Assembly: GCA_026770585.1 (NCBI GenBank)
Contig: MU646505.1
Location: 439,041-451,234, forward strand
From: Baffinella frigidus
Lineage: Eukaryota; Cryptophyceae; Cryptomonadales; Baffinellaceae
DNA length: 12,194 bases
Direction: 5' to 3'
The notes below the pieces were generated by a model. The model saw nothing but the letters and a program-made list of their open reading frames with translations, was not told the DNA's origin and made no database searches. The translations under genes were made by a program, and so were the position numbers. Positions 1 to 11,929 of this stretch are shown here, in pieces; position 1 is the stretch's first letter, and the number at the start of each line of letters is the position of its first letter.

Positions 1-98
1 CCCCCTCCGCCCGCCCGCCCGCCCCACTCTCTGGCACTTTCAGTCGCTTCCCCCGCGCCCCGCACAACTTCGGGTCAACAGCAGCGATGCCGCCAGCG
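1..98 (-). CDS. Possible kinase exon 10 (C-terminal, runs off the left edge)
   Basis: A good acceptor (GAGACACGCAG) ends at 99, and the phase required by exon 9 gives an open frame to the left edge. The residues (SAGGIAAVDPKLCGARGKR and on) lack the expected Ala-Leu-x-His-Pro-Trp, so this is either a divergent tail or not an exon. If exon 9 is instead unspliced, the frame stays open only to a stop at about 159. Confidence 0.3.
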
Positions 99-357
99 CT
101 GCGTGTCTCACGCTCACACCACAGACGGCACGCTCGAGCGTATATACGGTGTTCATCCTTAGGCATATACGGTGTTCATAGATATACGATAAGGTACCCC
201 ATCTTGCGATAAACACGTTGTGGTGGACGGGGAGTGCCTGATGCTCACACCAAACAGAAGCGGCGCGCTGAGGCGTATATATACGATGTGCACGCTGAGG
301 AATATACGGTACGTATGAGGTGTTGAGAGATGTGCGATGGGTCGGGCGAGGTTGGAC

Positions 358-4771
<4,414 letters not shown>

Positions 4772-4971
4772 TGCGACCCCCCCACCTTGCGCCGCAGAGA
4801 TCACAGAGCACACACCTTTCGAGTGGACGTCATATGTGTCCGAGATGTTGTTGCTTCCCGACTTAACGCAGAAGTGGCACATGGTTTGCTCTCCTGCCGC
4901 CAGCGCGCCTTGAACCGTCGCAAAAGAGGACACGCCTCTTCCGATCAGGCCTGCGACCGACGCGCCCGCCT

Positions 4972-5147
4972 CAGCGCTTGCCCTCCCCCCCCGTTGCCTG
5001 CTCCACTCACGCTGCCGCAGCCGCCTGTTGCTGTCGAGCGAGACCCACCGTGCCCTTCCCCTGCCAACCACCGAGGAGCTGTAGAGAATTGCGCCTATCA
5101 AATACGCCGTTTTTGCACCCCATAATAAAATGGACATTTTAAAAAGT
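4972..5147 (-). repeat. Dispersed repeat B, copy 1
   Basis: On the minus strand it matches plus 10246-10415: TTGATAGGCGCAATT, GGGAAGGGCACGGTG and CAGGCGGCTGC are shared. One 3-base indel separates the copies, so the open frame (YLIGAI-x-YSS, then VG-x-GRAR) is kept in both. It adjoins repeat A and is open in frame with kinase exon 1. Confidence 0.85.
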
Positions 5148-5418
5148 TCTTTTTTGACAGAAAACAAAGGGCTCCAACTTTTCCCCGAGCGAACGCAGCC
5201 AGGCACTCCCCCTTGGCTCCGAGCGATGCTGTTTCGATTGCGGCGGGTGTGCACGAGTCTCGAGCAGACAGGGATCAGGGTGGCATTGTTGGCGTTCGTG
5301 CGGCGGTGGCAGGGCGAGGCGCACGTAATGGCAGAGGGTGTGCGATCCTTCACGGTTTGACTGGCCGGGTGGATGCAGGATGCTCCGCAACGGTGTACAG
5401 CGCGCAGCGCGTGTGGTG
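5147..5418 (-). repeat. Dispersed repeat A, copy 1
   Basis: On the minus strand it matches plus 7353-7636: GCGCGCTGTACACCGTTGCG, CACACCCGCCGCAATCGAAA, GGAGCCAAGGGGG and GGGGAAAAGTTGG are shared. Several non-triplet indels separate the copies, so it is not conserved coding sequence. Confidence 0.87.
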
Positions 5419-5906
5419 GTGCAGTCTGCCAACCAGGGTCGCCGGAGCATGTCTGGGAAGCCCGAGACTGTCCCGGGGGTGGAGCCCCACTCCGCCCCCA
5501 ACTGGGCCCCAACCAGTTGCACTGCTCCCGCCACCGAGTCTTGGATTCTCCGGTAAGGGCTGCGCCTGTTTGAGCAGGAGAAGGTCGCAGGTCTCCAAAA
5601 GTGCGTTATATGTCTTGCTTGCAGTGATTTGCTGGGCGTTTCAGGGCGATTGGGTGGGGTGATGAGGTGCGATGAGGGGCCTTGTGTACTTATGACCAGC
5701 CAGGAGGTGACGTGACCCATATGTACAGTCCCGGTGAACGTGGCCCTCAAGGGAGCTCTGCTAGTGGCGCCGTGGGCGTCGCTGTAAAGCGCGTTCCTGG
5801 CTGTTGCGGTGCAGCTCAACGCTGAGAAACACCGCGCCAGACGCAGCACGTGCAGAGGCGGAGCGAGGAGGGCGCTGGGGTCTGACTCTGAGGCGCCCTG
5901 CCGCAG
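5419..5906. other. No recognisable gene
   Basis: Several overlapping open frames exist on both strands, but none shows a known domain and they conflict with one another. A short plus-strand frame from an ATG at 5721 could be an upstream exon for the segment at 5907-6004, but its phase does not fit simply. Confidence 0.4.
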
Positions 5907-6004
5907 AACGTGGCGCTGGAAGTCACCTTGGGGCTCGCGCTGGGCGTTGCGTGCGCCCTCGGTGTCAAGACCGTCCTCGACGCCGACATGAAGCCGTGGA
6001 AGAA
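5907..6004 (+). CDS. Possible internal exon encoding one membrane helix
   Basis: The segment lies between an acceptor (GCCCTGCCGCAG) and a consensus donor (GTGAGT at 6005-6010). It encodes NVALEVTLGLALGVACALGV, a plausible transmembrane helix, then KTVLDADMKPWKK. If unspliced, a TGA follows two Lys codons at once. A short helix followed by a charged Lys/Trp tail recalls small mitochondrial inner-membrane subunits such as the COX6C/COX5C type, but the match is only of layout. No flanking exon could be assigned: a downstream acceptor at 6478 (AAAGATTCAG) is one candidate. The gene may be real, partial or a relic. Confidence 0.35.
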
Positions 6005-6010
6005 GTGAGT

Positions 6011-6515
6011 CTTCTAGAAGGCTATGCCTATCATTCCCATCAGCACGGAAGTTGATTCCCCGGGGGTGTGCCGTACACGTGCTACATACCCGGCGACTTG
6101 CGGCGTGAACAGAATGAACCAGCCCGCATGAATCAGAGCTAGTGAGCCTCGCACACGGCCGTGGCTAGCCCGAGTAAACCTCTTCCCCCCCGCGCCGCTT
6201 GGCCAGCCTTCCCCAAATCGTCAACCCCCCCACGTACGTGGTATTGCCCGAACCTCGAAGAACACGCGTGTACACGAGTTTGGCTGGAGCGTGACCAGTC
6301 GTTGGCGCGATCGGTGCCGGGGCGAGCATCTGCAGGACGAGCCAAGTAGTCCCGTTGGGTGCCGGAGAAGCGGGCATTCGCGCCTCAAGCCCCTTTCGTG
6401 CACAGCGTCTGCATGTAGAGTGTGCATGCCCCCGTTACGTGGTGCTGAAGCATCGCTCCAAAAGATTCAGCGGCGGCAAGAGAACTTACAGAGACACCTG
6501 GCGTACACGCACCCA
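6011..6515. other. No recognisable gene
   Basis: No family-like reading frame or repeat structure was recognised. Candidate acceptors at about 6117 and 6478 could serve the exon at 5907-6004, without supporting protein evidence. Confidence 0.4.
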
Positions 6516-6637
6516 TAATTTAAGAACTTGATTTAGTACCAGAGGGTTGACAGTTTAGTCTCAATTTAGTCTTATTTTAGTACCAGAGGGTTGACTAAAT
6601 CTCGCGTTCGTCAACCTCCTGGTACTAATTTAAGAAC
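6516..6637. mobile_element. Small fold-back insertion flanked by 12-bp direct repeats
   Basis: TAATTTAAGAAC occurs at 6516-6527 and 6626-6637. Between them, TTTAGTACCAGAGGGTTGAC is present twice as a direct repeat (ending 6551 and 6595). The second copy pairs with GTCAACCTCCTGGTACTAA (6610-6628), 17 of 19 bases, around a 14-base loop. No coding capacity. The layout suits a miniature non-autonomous element, though the right arm overlaps the flanking repeat by three bases. Confidence 0.55.
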
Positions 6638-7045
6638 ACAACGGCCGGCCGAAAATGGAGCAAGGGTGCTCTTGGAGGCGAGGTATCCATGTACTCAATG
6701 AAAGCCTCGGTGGGGGTGCGCACATGGTGTGAGGCGGTGTTGGTAGTAACAAAGACATCTCTTAGGGCGCGGCTTGTTTGCAAGGGGGCGGAGTGGAGCA
6801 CCCTGTCGCCCCCGGAATAGAAACTTGCCTTTCGGGAATGCTCCGGTGGCCCTGGTTGGTAGGCTGCACCAACTTGGGCTCAGATGTTTATCTTTCAGGT
6901 CCTAGTCTTACACGGCCTTGACGGAAGGGGATACATGGTGGCCATGTTGGTTTCAATCCGTAATAAACCTATTTGGAATAGCCACGGGGTAAATTCAACC
7001 ACATACAGCCCGATGGAAGAGTCGACTCCCTGAAGGAGCCGATCT
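6638..7045. other. No recognisable gene
   Basis: AT-richer, unique-looking sequence. No long open frame, repeat family or RNA gene could be recognised. Confidence 0.4.
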
Positions 7046-7093
7046 GAGCTGGATTGGATAACCGATCGGATGATCGGTCAACCAATCCAACTC
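7046..7093. repeat. Inverted repeat (22-bp arms, 4-base loop)
   Basis: GAGCTGGATTGGATAACCGATC (7046-7067) pairs with 7072-7093 at 19 of 22 positions. A second pair, GGTAGGTC (7127-7134) and GACCTACC (7177-7184), lies just downstream. Confidence 0.75.
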
Positions 7094-7352
7094 CTCCCTT
7101 TTCAAGAACCAGACCCCACCCGGAATGGTAGGTCTATATCGATGAGACCAGGCTGATAAGTCTTTCAAAATTCGTGGACCTACCAAACCTCTCCTTCGTC
7201 GTTTACTTCATCTGCGCCAATCTTCGGGGAGCATCCCTCGGAGACAGACTGAGCGGGGTATAAAATGGACCGATCATAGTCTGGCAATGGCACGGGTTAG
7301 GCAATAACGGCGAACCATCTTTAATAAATTCAGTAATCTGTAATCAGTATCT

Positions 7353-7636
7353 CTCCCACACGCGCCGCGCGCTGTACACCGTTGCGAAGCATTCTGCATC
7401 CACCCCCGCTAGCCCCCAGTCAACCCGTGAAAGATCGCATACCATCTGCCATTTGAATTTGATCAGAGTGCGCCCTGCTTCCGCCGCACAAATGCCACCA
7501 ACGCCACCCTGCTCCTTGTCTTCCCGAGACTCGCGCACACCCGCCGCAATCGAAACAGCGTCGCTGGGGAGCCAAGGGGGGGTGCCTACCTGCGCAACAA
7601 CCTTCGCCTGGGGGAAAAGTTGGGGCCCTTTCTGTC
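7353..7636 (+). repeat. Dispersed repeat A, copy 2
   Basis: Inverted copy of 5147-5418, about 80% identical by eye. It stops abruptly at 7636, where the 16-bp terminal repeat of the element 7637-10238 starts; the sequence that should follow (repeat B) resumes after 10238. Confidence 0.87.
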
Positions 7637-7652
7637 TAGTGTGGCCGACGAG
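7637..7652 (+). repeat. Left terminal inverted repeat
   Basis: TAGTGTGGCCGACGAG, 16 of 16 bases matching the right end in inverted orientation. An imperfect hairpin (AGTGAAAAACACC at 7713-7725 with GGGTGTTTCACT at 7743-7754) lies just inside. Confidence 0.8.
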
Positions 7653-7782
7653 TCAAAGTGAAGGTGGCCCATCAGTTTTCAAGTTCGGCAACCCATGAAC
7701 CTGGCAGTTTTTAGTGAAAAACACCAGGTTTTAGCGGGAACTGGGTGTTTCACTGCACACGGCACCGGTACACTCTCTCGCG

Positions 7783-8592
7783 AATCCCTGTGAGTGAATC
7801 CTGAGTCTGAGTCCCTCTGATGAGTGAATCCTGAATCTTTCTGGGCGAATCCTAAGTCTTTCTGGGCAAATCCTGAGTTTTTTTAACTAAATCCTGAGTT
7901 TTCTGGTTGCATCCTGAGTCTTGCTGGGTCAATCCTGAGTGATACTTACTGAATCCCGAGTCTTTTGGGGCGAATCCTGAGTCTTTCGGGGCGAATCCTG
8001 GGTCTTCCTGGGTCAATCCTAAGTTTTTCTGGCCGAATCCTGAGTCTTTTTGGGTAAAAATTGAGTCTTTCTAGGTCAATCCTCAGTATTTCAGGGCCAA
8101 TCCTGAGTCTTTCACTCAGGTGAATCCTGAGTCTTTCTGACTAGATCCGGAGTTTTTTTTTTTCAGCTGAGTCCTGAGTCTTTCTGACTGAATCTTGAGT
8201 AACCCTGTCCAAATCTTGAGTCTTTCCGATCAAATCTAAGGTATCCTGACTGAATCCTGAGTCATCCTGACTGAATCCTGAGTCCGCTTGACTGAATCAT
8301 GAGTGCTCTTGACTGAATCCTGACTGAATCCTGACTGAATCCTGAGTTATCCTGCCTGAATCCTGATCTTGCCTGAATCCTGAGTCATCCTGTCTAAATC
8401 TTAAGCCATTTTCTGCCTGAATCCGGAGTCATCCTGTGTAAATCCTGAATCCTCTTGACTGATTCGTGAGTCCTCTTGACTAAATGCTGGGTCCTCTTGA
8501 CTGATCTCTGAGTCCTATTGACTAAACCCTGAGTCGTTCTGACTAAATCCTGCGTCCTCGTGACTAAATCCTGTGTCCTCCTGACTGAATCC
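7783..8592 (+). repeat. Degenerate ~21-bp minisatellite, forward orientation
   Basis: Dozens of units on GACTGAATCCTGAGTC with spacer variants TTTCTG, ATCCTG or CTCTTG. Unit length is mostly 19-21 bp. The left half carries TCTTTCTGGG spacers, the right half CATCCTGACT/CCTCTTGACT, so at least two subfamilies are arranged in blocks. Where the period is 21 bp, the minus strand reads as a heptapeptide like DSGFSQN, which is a by-product rather than evidence of a protein. Confidence 0.92.
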
Positions 8593-9110
8593 TAAAACCT
8601 TCCTAAGTGCCATCCGGTGTCCTATCAACGGTACCCTGACAGTCGTCAACACTCTATCCTGCGGCGTGCAAACTCCATTCCAAAACCTGGAAAGTCTATC
8701 GTGAAGCCTGGACATGCAGACACCAGTTTTCCTTTAACCCCCAATCCCTATGACGAATTCCCCCGGAAACACCCTTCCCCTCACCCAGTTCAGATGTGTT
8801 CTCAGATTTTAGTTTGGGTCTCTGCAATGGTGCCTAGGGCATGGCCACGAAAAAAGAAATGCAATGTAGCAGCTGCTACAATTTGTGTGTAGCAGCTGCT
8901 ACAAAAAAACGGCCCAGATTAAGGTTAAACTCCTAATCTCATTTTGAAACATACCAGAATCTGTCGGAGTCTGGTTCTTTCCTGATTTATGCTACTGCAA
9001 GTCTTCTTTCCCCCAAAATAGCATATCTACCCATGTCCAGCATTGAAAGCCTTAAAAAGCGGTGCAGATGAAAGCCTGAAAAAGCGGTGCAAAATTCCTG
9101 ATCCCTAGTC
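8593..9110. other. Inner spacer of the TIR element
   Basis: No gene recognised. Besides the twin palindromes at 8865-8903, it contains a 26-bp-period duplication of TGAAAGCCT-x-AAAAAGCGGTGCA at 9043-9065 and 9069-9091. Confidence 0.55.
8865..8903. repeat. Twin perfect 16-bp palindromes
   Basis: TGTAGCAGCTGCTACA at 8865-8880 and again at 8888-8903, seven bases apart. Each copy is self-complementary over all 16 bases, and the pair can also fold as one 39-base stem-loop. Confidence 0.9.
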
Positions 9111-9385
9111 CCTGATCCTTAATCCCTGAAACCTAAAATTTAAAACCTAATTGCTAATCGCTAGACCCTATACCCTAAACCCTAAACCCCGACCCTAAAC
9201 CCTACACCCTGAACCCTGAACCCTAATCCCTTGTCCCCAACCCCTGTCCCCTGAACCCTTATCCCCAAAGCGTAATGCCTAATGCCTCATGCCTAATGCC
9301 TAATGCCTGATCGCTAATCCCTGGACCCTAAACCCTCAGCCCATAAACTTTAGACCCTCAACCCTAAACCCCAAACCCTTACCTT
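9111..9385 (-). repeat. Degenerate telomere-like stretch inside the TIR element
   Basis: CCCTAAACCCTAAACCCC at about 9172-9189, surrounded by drifted units (CCCTGAA, CCTAATC) and a homogenised block of GCCTAAT units near 9270-9310. Confidence 0.85.
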
Positions 9386-9404
9386 TTCAGGATGCAATCA
9401 AGCA

Positions 9405-9672
9405 ATCAGGAATTCTCAGGATTCAGTTAGCAAAAAGGTGGTGCGCATTCCCCAAAAGACCCGGGATATAGTCAGAAAGACTCAGGATTCATGCGTCAGG
9501 ATGACTCGGGATTTATTCGGAAAGACTCAGGAGTCAGTCAGACAGACTTGGGATACAATCAAAAATACTCAGGATTCAGTTAGAAAGACTGAGACCCAGG
9601 GTTCACCCGAAAGGTATCGCGATTCGGTCAGGAGGTGTCAAGGATTTAGTCGGGAGGTCTCAGAATTTGGTC
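9405..9672 (-). repeat. ~21-bp minisatellite, reverse orientation
   Basis: Units of GACTCAGGATTCAGTCAGAA, the reverse complement of the 7783-8592 family. Where the period holds at 21 bp, the plus strand reads KTQDSVR-like heptads. Confidence 0.88.
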
Positions 9673-9758
9673 AACACGCCTGAGGATAGCAGGACACCAA
9701 CCCTCAACAAAAGCACCAAGTCCTGCACCTCGGCCTCGGAGTTATGTGTTGCACGGCG

Positions 9759-9945
9759 TCCTGAGCCGTCCTCACTGAATCCTAGGTCGTTTCGACTGAA
9801 TGTTGTGTCGTTCTGACAGTCAGGCATCGTCTTGATCGAATCCTGAGTCGCCCTGCATGAATCCTGAGTCGCTATGATGGAATCCTGAGTCGTTCTCACT
9901 GAAGCCTGAGTCGTTCTCACTGAATCCTGAGTCGCCCTGAGTGAA
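9759..9945 (+). repeat. ~21-bp minisatellite, second forward block
   Basis: About eight units of CACTGAATCCTGAGTCGTTCT, more regular than the first block. Minus-strand heptads read NDSGFSE. Confidence 0.9.
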
Positions 9946-9981
9946 TTTTACCTGAAACCTGGGGGCAACGTTGGTGAGAGT

Positions 9982-10080
9982 GTGATACAAATGGCCAACA
10001 TTCCACTGATACAAATGGCCAACATTCCGTAATACAAATGGCCAACATGCCACATGATACAACTGGCCAACATTCCACTG
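9982..10080 (+). repeat. Four-copy 23-25-bp tandem repeat
   Basis: TGATACAAATGGCCAACATT repeated at 9983, 10007, 10030 (TAATACAA variant) and 10055 (ACAACTGG variant), with units ending CCAC or similar. It is unrelated to the 21-bp family and lies 140-240 bp from the right end of the element. Confidence 0.92.
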
Positions 10081-10222
10081 AGCCACGGCCATTTGCGCTT
10101 CGTTCGTGGAGGGAACAATTTGTTTTGACCTTAAAAACAGGGTAAAAAAACTGGTGCCCCACACACCAGCCAGTTTTAGTTTTAACATAAAAACTGGTAG
10201 TGATGAGACTAGTTGATTGGTT

Positions 10223-10238
10223 CTCGTCGGCCACACTA
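10223..10238 (-). repeat. Right terminal inverted repeat
   Basis: CTCGTCGGCCACACTA, the exact inverse of the left end. Just inside lies a nested hairpin: CTGGTG (10151) with CACCAG, enclosed by AAAACTGG and CCAGTTTT. Confidence 0.8.
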
Positions 10239-10415
10239 TCTGCCTGACAGAAAGAAATTTTTATGGGTTTTGGTCAGGGCGTATCTGATAGGCGCAATTG
10301 TCTACAGTTCCTTATCGACGGTTGGCAAGGGAAGGGCACGGTGCGTCGCGCTCGTCAGCGACAGGCGGCTGCCGCGGCGTGAGTCGCGCAGACAGAGGAA
10401 GGATGGGCAAGAGCA
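10239..10415 (+). repeat. Dispersed repeat B, copy 2
   Basis: Inverted copy of 4972-5147. Similarity starts at CTGACAGAAAGAAATTTTTA (10245) and fades after AGAGGCGGGC. The reading frame YLIGAIVYSS...VGKGRAR is retained but continues into unrelated sequence and stops at 10659. Confidence 0.85.
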
Positions 10416-10834
10416 GAGGCGGGCAAATCCTGTCCATATTCGTGTCTTCTCTCAACGCGACATTTATTGGACACCCGCAGAACAACAGCGTCCTGAGTGT
10501 TACAGAGCACCGTGGAGCCTAGCGACTGATTTCGCGCCTCGGACGCGCGGGTTTCAGTCTGGTCCAGGTTTCAGCCGGGAGCGCTTTTTGTGCTTTCGGA
10601 TGAAATCCCGCTCGGCAGCCAGCTTTGCCTGCCACCCAGCATGCCATCCGTTTCAGTAAACTTTTCCAAGCGAATCTACCCTTGGAAGTTATCACAGGTT
10701 CATAACCTTAAATTCGAGGTGCTCTGAGGGGCTAGACACCCACGAGAGGGGGGCAGCGACGTTGATTCGTGAGCACACAGACGACCGCAGGAGGCTCATA
10801 GTCGAAGCAGGGAGACCGCCAGCCCTCCGAGGTT
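10416..10834. other. No recognisable gene
   Basis: An open frame crosses from repeat B to 10659 but shows no domain. No relic of kinase exon 1 was found at the place where the collinear copy would put it. Confidence 0.45.
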
Positions 10835-10966
10835 GCTCATAGTGCTCTGGAACTATTTTTCAAAAGTTATTTTCTGGTACAAAATGTGTTAACCTTTGTC
10901 GGCATGACCCCATATCTGGGGTCATGCAAAAGGCAAAACTAAAGGGCTCCAGAGCACAATTTGAGC
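10835..10966. mobile_element. Fold-back element 1
   Basis: Outer arms 10835-10851 and 10948-10966 share GCTCA...GTGCTCTGGA in inverted orientation. The centre holds a perfect 10-bp stem, GCATGACCCC (10902-10911) with GGGGTCATGC (10918-10927), loop of six, extendable by CCTTT/AAAGG. Non-coding. Confidence 0.6.
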
Positions 10967-11058
10967 CACCTCCAATTTGAGCCACTAGGGCTAGTGGGAG
11001 GCGTGGTAAGCGGACAGAAGCCCGATTGCCCAGCGGAATACATGTCAGAGGGATCCCA

Positions 11059-11166
11059 ACTATCCCTTAAGTGACCAGGAGGCTCATACGCCCTACCGTA
11101 GGGCCCTAGGACCTGCCTAGGGCTTCCACGGGCGATTATTCGCCCGTTGGTCACTTCAGGGATAGT
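11059..11166. mobile_element. Fold-back element 2
   Basis: ACTATCCCTTAAGTGACCA (11059-11077) pairs with TGGTCACTTCAGGGATAGT (11148-11166) at 18 of 19 positions. An inner hairpin ACGGGCG-ATTATT-CGCCCGT occupies 11128-11147. Non-coding. Confidence 0.68.
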
Positions 11167-11174
11167 GACAAGTG

Positions 11175-11372
11175 TACCACTCGAGACGAGCCGTGGCCTT
11201 TTTATAAAACCTACGAGTGAATGTCTAAAATACCTTTTTTAAAAATTGTGAATAATTGGTCACGTTAACGCCCGAATAATATCGGGCTGTGACGTGACCA
11301 GCCCCGTAAAAATCCTGGACGCGAGAGTAAAACCAACATTTAAGAAAAGGCCACGACCAGCCTCGAGTGGTA
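11175..11372. mobile_element. Fold-back element 3
   Basis: Arms 11175-11202 and 11345-11372 match at 24 of 28 positions: TACCACTCGAG and CGTGGCCTTTT are perfect blocks around a diverged middle. The centre is a hairpin of TGGTCACGTTAACGCCCGA (11257-11275) with 11282-11300. It starts eight bases after element 2 ends. Confidence 0.7.
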
Positions 11373-11559
11373 GTTAGTTTTCCCGGCCACATTCTTCGCC
11401 CGCTGGCGAGAGACTCAACCAAAGAAACTAACGCCAGTCAGGTGCCTTGGGCCCTCTATTGTTGAAACGCCTTACATGCAGGGTAACTGATGGCATACGT
11501 TAGTAAACCACGGTAGCCTGTGAGGCTCCTCAACGAGACTTCCAAATTGCACGGCCAGT
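11373..11559. other. Spacer between fold-back elements 3 and 4
   Basis: No gene. GTTAGTTT near 11372-11380 is complemented by AAACTAAC at about 11426-11433, a weak further inverted repeat. Confidence 0.4.
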
Positions 11560-11750
11560 CCACACGAGAATGCTAGATGGGCCTATTTAAATCCAATGTG
11601 CTCTTAAAAGTGGGCATTTGTGTAGTAACTTTCGTTGATCGGTCACGTAAATAGCCATACATTGGCCAGTCACGAGGCTGGAACACCTTATCCTGGTGCA
11701 AATATTTACAAACCCACATATAAATAGGACCCTCCAGCATTCTCGAGTGG
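11560..11750. mobile_element. Fold-back element 4
   Basis: Arms 11560-11592 and 11718-11750 match at 28 of 33 positions (core CGAGAATGCT and CCTATTTA). Near-equal length (191 versus 198 bp), CTCGAG-type arms and an internal GGTCACGT (11641-11648) link it to element 3. Confidence 0.7.
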
Positions 11751-11929
11751 GTGGTGCAGAATCTCACGACCGTCGACCAATCCTCCCCTTCCCCAGTGCA
11801 ACGCCTGTCCGGTTTAGTTACCGTGCAGGTACAAAGCCTGTCGGGTGCAGTCAACAGTCAACACTTCTACAGGCCAGAGTGGGGCATACATCAACAGCCT
11901 GATCAAAGCGCCAGCCGACTTTTCCTTCC
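11751..11929. other. No recognisable gene
   Basis: Unique-looking spacer between fold-back element 4 and repeat C. No domain in any open frame. Confidence 0.4.

Larger units (their letters stand above)
7637..10238. mobile_element. 2.6-kb non-autonomous DNA element with 16-bp terminal inverted repeats
   Basis: TAGTGTGGCCGACGAG at 7637-7652 is exactly the reverse complement of 10223-10238. TCTGTC (7631-7636) and TCTGCC (10239-10244) flank it as an imperfect 6-bp target duplication. Repeat A ends on its left border and repeat B resumes on its right, while A and B are continuous at 5418-4972: an empty-site comparison inside the same window. No transposase-like frame was seen, so movement would need a protein supplied elsewhere. 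The superfamily is not identified; the flanking length is uncertain (6 bp, one mismatch). Confidence 0.75.

Noticed and set aside
5742-5792. Decayed copy of the membrane-helix exon (AACGTGGCCCTCAAGG...)
   Set aside because: Only the first eight or so bases match clearly; the rest is no better than chance in GC-rich DNA.
7259-7265. TATA-box promoter (TATAAAA)
   Set aside because: No credible gene or transcript start follows it; repeat A copy 2 lies downstream. A single AT-rich heptamer is weak evidence.
7783-8592. Array of GCN4/AP-1-like sites (TGAGTCA)
   Set aside because: The resemblance comes from the minisatellite unit; many units deviate at the core and no regulated gene is nearby.
9982-10080. 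CRISPR array
   Set aside because: The units are directly adjacent without spacers, in eukaryotic DNA, and no cas genes are present.
9660-10236. A secreted or low-complexity protein with DSGFSEN heptads
   Set aside because: The heptads follow from a 21-bp tandem repeat and the frame breaks wherever the period is 19, 20 or 22 bp.
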